A stretch of 64,000 nucleotides of DNA, taken from positions 3,410,001-3,474,000 of the forward strand of contig NZ_CP159534.1 of NCBI RefSeq assembly GCF_040529335.1, written 5' to 3'. Under the pieces are notes generated by a model. The model was given only the letters and a program-made list of their open reading frames with translations, was not told where the DNA came from and made no database searches. Position 1 is the first letter of the stretch, and every line of letters begins with the position of its first letter. The DNA comes from Streptomyces sp. HUAS MG91. Lineage in GTDB: Bacteria; Actinomycetota; Actinomycetes; Streptomycetales; Streptomycetaceae. Position numbers and translations under genes: made by a program. Below are positions 17,002 to 25,449 of this stretch, one piece after another.

Positions 17002-18216
17002 GTGACTCTCGACACCCGGCCGAGCATCCCGGCCCCCGTCTTCGCCACCTGGGTCCGCCCGGGCCCGCTGGCCCGCGCCGCCCTCCCCGCCACCTGGCTG
17101 GCCACCAGAACCGCGATGGTCGCGCTCCTCCTGTGGGACGGGCTCGGCACCCGCGGCGTGACCAGGGAGGTGGCCGGGCTCTACACGCACTGGTACGGGA
17201 TCCTCGCCCGCGGCACCTTCCCGGCCGGCGATCCGCTCTGGCAGTACCCGCCGGGCGCGGGCCCGGTGCTGCTCGCGCCGGGGCTGCTTCCCTGGCTCAC
17301 GTACGTGCACGCCTTCGTGGCGCTCACCCTCGCGGCGGACGCGCTCGTCACGTTCGCCCTGGCGCGCGGCGGCCGGGAGCCGCGCGGCGCCTGGCTGTGG
17401 GTGGCGGGGCTGCCGCTGCTGCTGCACATCCCGCTGGCCCGCTTCGACGTCCAGGCCACCGCGCTCGCCGTGCTCGCCCTGCTCGCGACGGCCCGCTCCC
17501 CGCGTGCCGCGGGCGTCCTCGCGGCGCTCGGCACCCTGGTGAAGGTCTGGCCGGCGCTGACCCTGCTCGGCACGCCGCGGGGGCGCTCGGCGCGGGAGGC
17601 GTGGACGGCGGCCGTCGTGTCGGGAGCGGCGCTGCTCCTCGCCCTGGCGTTCGCCTTCGACGCGCCGCTGTCGTTCCTGGGCGGGCAGAGCGGGCGCGGG
17701 GTGCAGATCGAATCGCTGGGCGGGACCGCGCTGATGATCGCGCGTCACTTCGGGTGGCCGGGCCGGGTGCGGTACCGGTACGGGGCGTTCGAGGTCGTCG
17801 GACCGTACGCCGAACTGGTCGCGGCGGGCGCGCTGGCACTCACCGTCGTGGCGTTCGGGGTACTGCTGTGGTGGCGGACGCGGGCCCGCGCGTGGTCGGA
17901 GGCGACGCCGTACGACGCCGCCCTGTGCGCGGTGCTGATGTTCACCGTCACCAGCCGCGTCATCAGCCCGCAGTACCTGGTCTGGCTGCTCGGGCTCGCC
18001 GCCGTCTGCCTCACCTCCCGGTACACCACGCAGGCCCGGGTGGCCCCGCTGATCCTCGCGGCGGCGGGCCTCAGTTCGCTCGGGTATCCGGTGCTCTACG
18101 CGGACGTGCTCGCCGGGACCTGGACGGGCTGCGCGGTGACGGGAGCGCGCAACGCCCTTCTCCTCGGAGCGGTTTTCGTCTCGTTCCGTTCCCTCCGGAA
18201 GGGAACGGGCGAGTAA
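17002..18216 (+). CDS. GT87-like (DUF2029) polyprenol-dependent glycosyltransferase
   Basis: This is a 404-residue protein with about ten membrane helices. The early outer-loop sequence GVTREVAGLYTHWYGILARG and the DPLWQYPPGAGP element match the pattern of GT87 mannosyltransferases, where YPP follows the first loops. SRVISPQYLVWLLGL near residue 315 is another feature of that group. It likely transfers mannose or a related sugar from polyprenyl phosphate; the target is unknown. The start is a GTG 33 bases after the ohrR stop. A TACGCT-like -10 only about eight bases upstream of the GTG would make a leaderless message. No Shine-Dalgarno is visible. Confidence 0.72.
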   Translation: MTLDTRPSIPAPVFATWVRPGPLARAALPATWLATRTAMVALLLWDGLGTRGVTREVAGLYTHWYGILARGTFPAGDPLWQYPPGAGPVLLAPGLLPWLTYVHAFVALTLAADALVTFALARGGREPRGAWLWVAGLPLLLHIPLARFDVQATALAVLALLATARSPRAAGVLAALGTLVKVWPALTLLGTPRGRSAREAWTAAVVSGAALLLALAFAFDAPLSFLGGQSGRGVQIESLGGTALMIARHFGWPGRVRYRYGAFEVVGPYAELVAAGALALTVVAFGVLLWWRTRARAWSEATPYDAALCAVLMFTVTSRVISPQYLVWLLGLAAVCLTSRYTTQARVAPLILAAAGLSSLGYPVLYADVLAGTWTGCAVTGARNALLLGAVFVSFRSLRKGTGE

Positions 18217-18251
18217 AACTTCCGGCTTACCGGACATTTACCAACAAGACC

Positions 18252-18257
18252 TAAGAT
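18252..18257 (+). promoter_or_regulatory. Candidate -10 box for leaderless glycosyltransferase mRNA
   Basis: TAAGAT lies seven bases before the GTG of the next gene, with a weak TTACCG 19 bp further upstream. There is no ribosome-binding site in the 47-bp gap, so transcription would start at or next to the GTG. This is a sequence-only guess. Confidence 0.35.
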
Positions 18258-18263
18258 TCAGCC

Positions 18264-19859
18264 GTGAAGATCTCGCCATCTCCCGCTGTCGCGGTCGTCG
18301 TGATCGGTTTCGACGACATCTCCCATGTCGCCGACGCGGTGCGCTCGGCCCTCGCCCAGGGGCCCGCCGTGGCCGAGGTCATCGCCGTGGACGACTGCTC
18401 GACGGACGGCAGCGGCGCGCTCCTCGACGAACTGGCCGCCGGGGAGCCGCGGCTGACGGTCGTGCACCGCGAGCACAACAGCGGCGGCTGCGGCACCCCG
18501 CGCAACGACGGACTGGCCCGCGTCACCCGCCCGTACGTGATGTTCCTCGACAGCGACGACGAGCTGCCGCCGGGCGCGGTGGACGCGCTCGTCGGCGCGG
18601 CGGAGCGGCACGGCGCGGAGGTCGCCGCCGGGCTGTGCGTGCGGCGCGAACTGCCGTCCGGGCGCGAGGTGCCCTGGCAGCCGGAGCTGTACGCGCGGGC
18701 GGCCGTCGTCGCGCACCCGGCGCGCCGCAGACGTCTGGTCCAGGACACGCTGTGCGTCAACAAGCTGTACCGGACGGACTTTCTGCGCGGCCACGGCATC
18801 CGCTTCCCCGACGGACGGTTCGTCTACGAGGACTTCGTGTTCACCGCGCGCGTGCTGGCCGCCGGGCCGCGCATGGCTCTGGTGCCCGACCCGGTCTACG
18901 TGTGGCACGTGCGCCGCACCGCCGACCGGCTCTCGATCTCCCTCGACCGGGCCTGCATCGACAACTGGCAGTCGCGGCTCGACGCCCATCGCACGGCCGT
19001 CGACATCCTGCTCGGCGCGGAGCAGAAGCGGCTCGCGCGGGCGGCGCGGGCGCACTTCCTCGACCACTCGCTGCGCATGTACGCGCGTGAACTCGATCTG
19101 CGCGGACCCGAGTACCGCGCCGAGTGGTGGACCCGGACTCGCGGCTACCTGGAGACCTTCGACACCGCCGACTTCGAGCTGGCGCCCGCGCCGGGCCGGG
19201 TCGTCGGCCGGATCGTCGAGGCCGCAGCCGAACCGTGCGACCTGCCCCGCGTCAAGGAACTCGCCGCCCGCCCGGCCCGGCTCCTGCCGCCGTACGCGTA
19301 CGCACCCGACGGCACCCCCGCCTGGTCCGCGGAGCTGCCGCAGGTCTCGCTCGGCCATCTGCTGCACCGGCCGGTCCGTCTGCTCCCCGTCGCCGTCGAC
19401 GGCGAGCTGCGGCCCGGTCCCCGCGGCACCCGCCTCTCCCTCCTCGTGCACGAGCTGTACGGGCGGGTCGCCGACGCCGGGCCGCGCTCGGTCGACGTGG
19501 AACTCGTCGACCGGGAGCGCGGCGACGTCGTCCAGCGCCGCACCGCCGCCGTCACCGCGCTGCCCGGCGAGCAGTGGGCGGCGACGCTCCTCCTCGACCT
19601 GTCCGCGCTCGGCCGCGCCGGGACCTGGGACATCCGGCTCCGGCTGCGCTTCGCCGACGGCAGCCACCGCGACACCACCGCCCACGCCGTCCGGGGCCCG
19701 GGGCTGCTGCGCCGCGCCGTCGTCCCGAGCCGCCGGCACGGCGTCCTGCTCGCCCAGCCGTACGCCACCCATTCCGGTGCTCTCGCCCTGCGCACGGCGC
19801 CGGGGCTGGGCGGGGTGGTGTCGGTGGTGCGGCGCAGGGCCGGCCGCCTGCTTCACTGA
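18264..19859 (+). CDS. Family 2 glycosyltransferase with C-terminal beta domain
   Basis: This protein has 531 residues. The GT-A domain (residues 7-230) has AVVVIGFDD, AVDDCSTDGSG near 42, and FLDSDDELPPGAVDAL near 92. The stretch NSGGCGTPRNDGLARV is nearly the same as in the 27669-29345 protein, showing a recent paralogous origin. After a helical linker, residues about 380-520 form a beta-rich region (LSLLVHELYGRV, DVELVDRERGDV, WDIRLRLRFADGS) that may bind the polymer, as proposed for C-terminal domains of wall teichoic acid glycosyltransferases. GTG start. The epimerase gene follows after 38 bp and is likely cotranscribed. Confidence 0.85.
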   Translation: MKISPSPAVAVVVIGFDDISHVADAVRSALAQGPAVAEVIAVDDCSTDGSGALLDELAAGEPRLTVVHREHNSGGCGTPRNDGLARVTRPYVMFLDSDDELPPGAVDALVGAAERHGAEVAAGLCVRRELPSGREVPWQPELYARAAVVAHPARRRRLVQDTLCVNKLYRTDFLRGHGIRFPDGRFVYEDFVFTARVLAAGPRMALVPDPVYVWHVRRTADRLSISLDRACIDNWQSRLDAHRTAVDILLGAEQKRLARAARAHFLDHSLRMYARELDLRGPEYRAEWWTRTRGYLETFDTADFELAPAPGRVVGRIVEAAAEPCDLPRVKELAARPARLLPPYAYAPDGTPAWSAELPQVSLGHLLHRPVRLLPVAVDGELRPGPRGTRLSLLVHELYGRVADAGPRSVDVELVDRERGDVVQRRTAAVTALPGEQWAATLLLDLSALGRAGTWDIRLRLRFADGSHRDTTAHAVRGPGLLRRAVVPSRRHGVLLAQPYATHSGALALRTAPGLGGVVSVVRRRAGRLLH

Positions 19860-19897
19860 CGGCAGGACCGACGTCTGCACGAGGGGATCTCTCCGAC

Positions 19898-20878
19898 ATG
19901 ACCTGGCTGATCACCGGCGGGGCCGGCTACATCGGCGCGCACGTGGTGCGCGCGCTGCGTGCGGCGGGCGAACAGGCGCTCGTCTACGACGACCTGTCCA
20001 CCGGGGTCGCCGACCGGCTGCCGTCCGACGTGGAGCTGGTCGTCGGCTCGACCCTGGACGGCGCGCTGCTGGAGCGCACGCTCGCCGGCCGGTCCGTCAC
20101 CGGGGTCGTCCACCTCGCGGCGAAGAAGCAGGTCGGCGAGTCGGTGGAGCGCCCGCTGCACTACTACCGGGAGAACGTGGAGGGGCTGCGCGTCCTGCTC
20201 GACGCGGTGACGGCGGCCGGGGTCCGCGCGTTCGTCTTCTCCTCGTCGGCCGCCGTGTACGGGATGCCGGACGACGCCTCGCTGACCGGCGGGCTGGTCA
20301 CCGAGGACACTCCGTGCGCGCCGATGTCCCCGTACGGCGAGACGAAGCTGGCCGGGGAGTGGCTGGTCCGGGCGACGGGCCGGGCCACCGGGCTCGCCAC
20401 CGCGTCGCTGCGCTACTTCAACGTGGCGGGGGCCGCCTCGCCCGAGCTGGCCGACACCGGGGTCTTCAACATCGTCCCGATGGTCTTCGAGCGGCTGACG
20501 GCCGGGGACGCGCCGCGCATCTTCGGCGCCGACTATCCGACGCCGGACGGCACCTGTGTCCGTGACTACATCCACGTCGCCGATCTGGCCGAGGCGCATG
20601 TCGCCACCGCGCAGCGGCTCGCCGGGGCGGCGCCGGGGACCGATCTCACGCTCAACATCGGGCGCGGGGTGGGGGTTTCGGTCCGCGAGATGATCGACAC
20701 CATCGCCCGCGAGACGGGGCTGGACATCGCGCCGCTCATCCATGCGCGGCGTCCTGGGGATCCGCCCCGCGTGGTTGCTTCCGCGGCCCGGATCACGGCC
20801 GAACTGGGCTGGTCGGCCCGCCACGACATCCCAGAAATGATCACCTCAGCCTGGTCAGCCTGGCCCCACCCCCAGTAA
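19898..20878 (+). CDS. galE: UDP-glucose 4-epimerase-like NAD-dependent epimerase
   Basis: This is a short-chain dehydrogenase-type sugar nucleotide epimerase of 326 residues. GGAGYIGAH at residues 7-15 binds NAD, VHLAAKKQVGESV is near 70, SSSAAVYG has the catalytic Ser/Thr region, and SPYGETK has the Tyr-x-x-x-Lys pair. YFNVAGA and CVRDYIHVADLA are typical of GalE. It should interconvert UDP-Glc/UDP-Gal or the N-acetyl forms; the substrate cannot be fixed from sequence, and the symbol is by family only. The ATG follows GAGGGG by a somewhat long spacing. It is downstream of a GT2 gene and ends just before palindromic repeats that separate it from a convergent exporter gene. Confidence 0.9.
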   Translation: MTWLITGGAGYIGAHVVRALRAAGEQALVYDDLSTGVADRLPSDVELVVGSTLDGALLERTLAGRSVTGVVHLAAKKQVGESVERPLHYYRENVEGLRVLLDAVTAAGVRAFVFSSSAAVYGMPDDASLTGGLVTEDTPCAPMSPYGETKLAGEWLVRATGRATGLATASLRYFNVAGAASPELADTGVFNIVPMVFERLTAGDAPRIFGADYPTPDGTCVRDYIHVADLAEAHVATAQRLAGAAPGTDLTLNIGRGVGVSVREMIDTIARETGLDIAPLIHARRPGDPPRVVASAARITAELGWSARHDIPEMITSAWSAWPHPQ

Positions 20879-21188
20879 CCCCACCGCGCAGTTCCCCGCG
20901 CCCCTGAAAACCAGTCGTCACGCGCGCCTCTCGTCGTGGCTGGTCGCGCAGTTCCCCGCGCCCCTGAGATGCGCACTTCGTGCGCCATCTCATCAGAGAG
21001 GCGCGCCTCATCGGAGAGGCGCGCGGAGCGCAGCCTCAAGGGGAGGCTGCGCGCAGCGCATGCCTCAGGGGCGCGGGGAACTGCGCGAGAAGCGGCCACC
21101 GGCCCGCGGACGAACGACAACCCGGCCCAGCCCCCACCGGCCCGCAGCCGAACGACAACCCAGGAGCGCGGGCCGGCCCACGGCACCC
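20879..21188. repeat. Convergent intergenic region with three GCGCAGTTCC elements
   Basis: The 310-bp gap between the ends of the epimerase and exporter genes holds two forward 20-bp elements (20886-20905, 20946-20965) and one reversed (21067-21086). The last two form the arms of a 140-bp fold-back whose loop contains further GC-rich hairpins with repeated GAGGCGCGC. I see no open frame with coding character. It probably ends transcription from both sides. Confidence 0.8.
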
Positions 21189-22580
21189 TCAGCCGAACCC
21201 AGCCCCCCGCACCCGGCGCAAAAACTGCCCCACCTCCCCGCTCAACCCCACCCCCACAGCCAGCGCCAACGTCACGGCCGCCACATTGACCATCCCCCCG
21301 AGCCCCTCGATGGTCCGCCCGGAGGCCAGCGCCCCCAACGCCGCGTACAACACCCCACCCGGCAACAGCGGAGCGATCGCCGGCACCACCAACGGCAGCG
21401 CCGACTCCCGCCGCCGCCGAGCCACCCAGTGCCCGGCACACCCCACCCCGGCAGCCACCAACGCCGTACCGACCAGCGCCGACAACCCCAGCGCCCGGAA
21501 CTCGACGGACACCACGAACCCGATCACCCCGAGCACGGCGACCGGCAACCAGTCCCGCCGGGGCGTCCGCGCCCGCGCCGCCACCGCGACCGCGAACACC
21601 ACGACCCCGGCGACCGGAGCCCCGAGATGTTCGGCCCGGCTGACGGCCGGCACCAACGGCACCCCGAACCCGAACAGGTCCCCGACCCCCAGCACGATCA
21701 CCACCCCGGTGGCCACGGCGGCGAAGATCAGCACGGCGTCGCACAACCGCCCGAGCGCGGTCAGATAGTGCCCGGTGAGCGCGTCCTGCACCGCGCTCAC
21801 GAAGGTCACCGTGGGCAGCAGCCCGAGCACCCCGGCGACGACGACGGCCGGCACGACGGACGGCGGCGCGATCCGGCTCACGGCGAGCGCCATGACGGCG
21901 GCCGGCATGGAGGCCACGGCGAACCGGTAGAAAGCGGGCACCCCGTGCCGCCCGAGCCAGCCGCACAGCAGCCCCCCGAGCAGCCCGGCGACGAACGCGC
22001 AGAGCAGCGACCGCGGCCCGCCCCCGAAGACGACGGCCGCGCCCCCGGCGACGAGCCCGGTCTGCACCGGCACCCGCCACCGTGCCCACCGCCCGCCGCC
22101 CGGCGGCGCGTCCAGGATCCGGGCGGTCTCGGCCCGCGCCTCGTCGAGGGTGAGTTCCCGGGCGCCGATCCGGTCCACGAGACGGTGGACGCGGCCCAGG
22201 GCGCGGTAGTCGGTGCCGTACTTGCGGATCACCCGGCGGGCGTGGAGCGGCGTCAACTCGCCGGGCGCGTACCCGGACAGCACCACCTCGGAGAGGGTCA
22301 CGCCCGGCTCGCAGTAGCTGAGCCCGTACGTCTCGGCGGTCACCAGCATCCCGGCGACGGCCTCCTCGGCCGAACCGCCGTACGACAGCAGGGCGTCCCC
22401 GAGCCGGATCGCGAGATCGGCGACGCGGGCGCCGTACGCCTCGATGTCGGCGCGGCCGTCGTCGTGCAGCAGCTCACCGGCGTAGCCGTAGTTCCTGGTG
22501 GGTTCGAGGCCGCGCAGCCGGGGCAGCGCTCCGGTCAGCCAGGGCGTGGTCGTGGCCTTGGTGTCGGTCGTCACAGGCAT
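21189..22580 (-). CDS. ThrE-family threonine/serine exporter-like protein
   Basis: This protein has 463 residues. The soluble N-terminal half (about 1-160) carries DLAIRLGDALLSYGGSAEEA, the conserved entry of the DUF1212/ThrE domain. The second half has about ten hydrophobic segments, including the C-terminal ThrE_2-like part (GHWVARRRRESALPL, LLPGGVLYAALG). Corynebacterium ThrE, the known member, exports threonine and serine by proton antiport. Substrate here is by analogy only. The start is an ATG about 30 bases downstream of an AT-richer stretch. It reads in the same direction as the TetR gene 163 bp upstream but does not appear coupled to it. Confidence 0.85.
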   Translation of the reverse strand: MPVTTDTKATTTPWLTGALPRLRGLEPTRNYGYAGELLHDDGRADIEAYGARVADLAIRLGDALLSYGGSAEEAVAGMLVTAETYGLSYCEPGVTLSEVVLSGYAPGELTPLHARRVIRKYGTDYRALGRVHRLVDRIGARELTLDEARAETARILDAPPGGGRWARWRVPVQTGLVAGGAAVVFGGGPRSLLCAFVAGLLGGLLCGWLGRHGVPAFYRFAVASMPAAVMALAVSRIAPPSVVPAVVVAGVLGLLPTVTFVSAVQDALTGHYLTALGRLCDAVLIFAAVATGVVIVLGVGDLFGFGVPLVPAVSRAEHLGAPVAGVVVFAVAVAARARTPRRDWLPVAVLGVIGFVVSVEFRALGLSALVGTALVAAGVGCAGHWVARRRRESALPLVVPAIAPLLPGGVLYAALGALASGRTIEGLGGMVNVAAVTLALAVGVGLSGEVGQFLRRVRGAGFG

Positions 22581-22743
22581 ACGAATGGAGCGTAACGGAC
22601 ATTTAGCCCATTCGAGGCAGGTGCCAGAGGCGGTCCCGCGATACGGACGGGTAGCGCGGGGCGAACTTTTACCCGGGCCGCGTGCCGCCCTTACCTTCCG
22701 TGAAACTTGAGCCGGGATCGTGCTCGGGGTGACCCGTCGTGTC

Positions 22744-23379
22744 TCACAGCGCCTTGAGCGCCGCCGCGGTCGCCGTGGCGAGCTTCTTCAGATGCCCCTT
22801 GGGCAGCTCGGGCGTGCGCACCACGACCGAGCGCCAGTACAGCGGGCCGGAGATCAGGTCGAGCGCCAGCTCCTCGTCGAGGCCCGCGCGCAGCTCGCCC
22901 CGCTCGACGGCCGCCCGCACGATCCCGCTCGCCACCCCGGCCTGCCCCTCGCGCAGCGCCTTCTGCATCGCCTCGGCGATCTCGGGATTGCGGGCCGCCT
23001 CCGCCTGGAGGTCGGGGATGATCTGCCCGGCCACGGGGTGGCGCAGCGCCCGGGACGTGACCTGGTAGAGGAGCAGCAGGTCCGCCTGGAGGGAGCCGGT
23101 GTCGGGGGCGGGCAGCCCCTGCACCGCGATCGCGGAGACCAGGTCGAGGACGAGGTGCAGCTTGGAGCGCCAGCGGCGGTAGACGGCCGTCTTGCCGACC
23201 CCGGCGCGGCGCGCGATGCCCTCGATGGACATCCGGGCATAGCCGACGGAGGCCAGCTCCTCGAAGACGGCGGCGCGGATCGCGTCCGTCACGTCCTCGC
23301 GCAGGACGGCGGCCCCGGCGGGGGCCCGGCGCCGCGTCGGCTTGGCCTTCTGCTGGGCGGGGTCGGCGTTGGTCGTCAT
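22744..23379 (-). CDS. TetR-family transcriptional regulator
   Basis: This is a 211-residue one-component repressor. The helix-turn-helix, about residues 25-75, reads SVGYARMSIEGIARRAGVG then KTAVYRRWRSK, the standard TetR arrangement. The C-terminal ligand domain (IPDLQAEAARNPEIAEAM) resembles the TetR_C_11 type. I chose the ATG at MTTNADPAQQ, because longer in-frame starts enter the promoter region. It is divergent from the ABC exporter genes, so it may control export of the glycopolymer as well as itself. The ligand is unknown. Confidence 0.88.
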   Translation of the reverse strand: MTTNADPAQQKAKPTRRRAPAGAAVLREDVTDAIRAAVFEELASVGYARMSIEGIARRAGVGKTAVYRRWRSKLHLVLDLVSAIAVQGLPAPDTGSLQADLLLLYQVTSRALRHPVAGQIIPDLQAEAARNPEIAEAMQKALREGQAGVASGIVRAAVERGELRAGLDEELALDLISGPLYWRSVVVRTPELPKGHLKKLATATAAALKAL

Positions 23380-23535
23380 ATGGCAAAGCATAGAGGCGTA
23401 ACGACGAAACGGTTGCGTTGCGACGTCGATCCGCCCTATCGTCATCGCCATCACGTGACGACGATACGGACCCGTCCCGACGTAAACGGGAGGTGAACGC
23501 TCGTCGCCCTCCATTCACCTAAGGAAGCAGCGGAC
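23380..23535. promoter_or_regulatory. Divergent control region between TetR gene and ABC exporter
   Basis: This 156-bp gap contains AACGGTTGCGTT at 23408-23419 (AACG and CGTT half-sites separated by four bases, typical of TetR operators) and the palindrome TCACGTGA at 23451-23458. A GAAGC/AAGGA leader precedes the GTG of the permease. The operator assignment is inference from position and symmetry. Confidence 0.45.
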
Positions 23536-24456
23536 GTGAGTCAGGTTCTGGACACGCCTCCCGCGCCGGCCTCCCCGGCCGCCGCCACCGAGGACGCCGC
23601 GGCCCTCGCCGCCCGGTACGGCCTCAGCGTCAGCGGCGCCCGCCCCACACTGTCCGCGTACGTGCGGCAGCTGTGGGCGCGGCGGCACTTCATCACCGCC
23701 TTCGCCACCGCCAAGCTGACCGCGCAGTACAGCAAGTCGAGCCTCGGCCAGCTGTGGCAGGTGCTGACCCCGCTCCTCAACGCCGCGGTCTACTACTTCA
23801 TCTTCGGCGTCATCCTGAAGACCTCCAGAGGCGTCCCGGACTACATCCCGTTCCTGGTGACCGGCGTGTTCATCTGGACGTACACCCAGAGCTCGGTGAT
23901 GGCCGGGGTGCGGGCGATCTCCGGCAGCATGGGCCTGGTGCGCGCCCTGCACTTCCCGCGCGCCTCACTGCCGCTGTCGTACTGCCTCCAGCAGCTCCAG
24001 CAGCTGCTGTTCTCGATGGTCGCGCTGATCGTGATCCTGCTGGCGTTCGGCGTCCCGCCGGGCCCGGCCTGGCTCCTGGTGCTGCCCGCCCTGGCCCTCC
24101 AGTCGGTCTTCAACGCGGGCCTGGCCCTGATCATGGCGCGGCTCGGCGCCCGCACCCCGGACCTCAACCAGCTGATGCCGTTCATCCTGCGCGTGTGGAT
24201 GTACCTGTCCGGCGTGATGTTCAGCCTCAGCGACAAGCTGCCGAAGACCGACCTTCCGGTGGTCGTCCAGCAGGCCGTGCAGCTCAACCCGGTCGCGGTC
24301 TACATCGACCTGATCCGCTTCGCCCTGATCGACAGCTTCACCGCGGACAACCTCCCGCCCCACATCTGGGCGTTCGCCGTGGGCTGGGCGCTGCTCGCCG
24401 GCGTCGGCGGGTTCATCTACTTCTGGAAGGCAGAGGAGACGTACGGCCGTGACTGA
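23536..24456 (+). CDS. Polysaccharide/teichoic acid ABC exporter, permease subunit (TagG/Wzm-like)
   Basis: This is the membrane subunit of an ABC-2 type exporter that flips an undecaprenyl-linked polymer. Its 306 residues include a 40-residue cytoplasmic start, an amphipathic entry YVRQLWARRHFITAFATAKL, QYSKSSLGQLWQVLTPLLNAAVYYF, and six hydrophobic segments. This is the layout of TagG and Wzm permeases. GTG start with AAGGA upstream. The ATPase gene overlaps its end by 8 bp, so the two are made together. A TagF-like polymerase lies next in line, which supports a teichoic-acid-like substrate. Confidence 0.93.
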   Translation: MSQVLDTPPAPASPAAATEDAAALAARYGLSVSGARPTLSAYVRQLWARRHFITAFATAKLTAQYSKSSLGQLWQVLTPLLNAAVYYFIFGVILKTSRGVPDYIPFLVTGVFIWTYTQSSVMAGVRAISGSMGLVRALHFPRASLPLSYCLQQLQQLLFSMVALIVILLAFGVPPGPAWLLVLPALALQSVFNAGLALIMARLGARTPDLNQLMPFILRVWMYLSGVMFSLSDKLPKTDLPVVVQQAVQLNPVAVYIDLIRFALIDSFTADNLPPHIWAFAVGWALLAGVGGFIYFWKAEETYGRD

Positions 24457-25318
24457 GACGACCACCCTCCGCAAGGAGACCCCGCAGCCGCAGGACGAGC
24501 GCGTCCCCACCGTCATCGTCGACGGCGTCGACATCGTCTACCGGGTCAACGGCACCGGCGCGGGCCGCGGCACCGCGACCGCCGCCCTCAGCCGCATCCT
24601 GCGCGGCCGCAAGAAGGTCGAGCGGCGCGCGGGCGTCCGCAAGGTCCACGCGGTACGAAACGTGTCGTTCACCGCCTACCGCGGCGAGGCCATCGGTCTG
24701 ATCGGCACCAACGGCTCGGGCAAGTCGACCCTGCTCAAGGCCGTCGCCGGACTGCTGCCCACGGAGAACGGCCGGATCTTCACCGACGGCCAGCCCTCCC
24801 TGCTCGGCGTGAACGCCGCGCTGATGAACGACCTCACCGGCGAGCGCAACGTCAAGCTCGGCGGCCTCGCCATGGGCATGAGCCGCGAGCAGGTCCGCGA
24901 CCGCTACGACGAGATCGTCGACTTCTCCGGCATCAACGACAAGGGCGACTTCATCACCCTGCCCATGCGCACGTACTCCTCGGGCATGGGAGCGCGGCTG
25001 CGCTTCTCCATCGCCGTCGCCAAGGAGCACGACGTCCTCCTGGTCGACGAGGCGCTGGCCACCGGCGACCGCTCCTTCCAGAAGCGCTCCGAGCAGCGGA
25101 TCAAGGAGCTGCGCGAGCGCGCGGGCACCGTCTTCCTGGTGAGCCACAGCAACAAGTCGATCCGGGACACCTGCGACCGGGTGCTCTGGCTGGAGCGCGG
25201 CGAGCTGCGGATGGACGGACCGACGGAGGAGGTCCTCGCGGCGTACGAGGCGTTCACCAACCCGGCCAAGAAGCCCAAGAGCCCCGCGCCCGCCAAGAAC
25301 GCCACAAAGGGAACCTGA
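24449..25318 (+). CDS. Polysaccharide/teichoic acid ABC exporter, ATPase subunit (TagH/Wzt-like)
   Basis: This nucleotide-binding subunit pairs with the permease it overlaps. Its 289 residues include Walker A GTNGSGKST at 86-94, the YSSGMGARLRFSIAVA signature near 178, Walker B LLVDEALATGD, and the switch His in FLVSHSNKSI. It ends about 30 residues after the ATPase fold in a Lys/Pro/Ala tail. It therefore lacks both the carbohydrate-binding C-terminal domain of O-antigen Wzt and the long extension of Bacillus TagH, as is common in actinobacteria. Export would thus not require end-cap recognition by this subunit. GTG start. Confidence 0.93.
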   Translation: MTETTTLRKETPQPQDERVPTVIVDGVDIVYRVNGTGAGRGTATAALSRILRGRKKVERRAGVRKVHAVRNVSFTAYRGEAIGLIGTNGSGKSTLLKAVAGLLPTENGRIFTDGQPSLLGVNAALMNDLTGERNVKLGGLAMGMSREQVRDRYDEIVDFSGINDKGDFITLPMRTYSSGMGARLRFSIAVAKEHDVLLVDEALATGDRSFQKRSEQRIKELRERAGTVFLVSHSNKSIRDTCDRVLWLERGELRMDGPTEEVLAAYEAFTNPAKKPKSPAPAKNATKGT

Positions 25319-25449
25319 CCCCCGCCGCCCCGCCTCTTCCCCCATGAGGCCCAGTGGAGACACAACTGCGCTTACCCTTTTGTCCGCTTAGTGCAAATAT
25401 GGCTCTTGGGCGGTGACCAGAAGAGGACAAGAAGAGGCGAGGAGTCCCT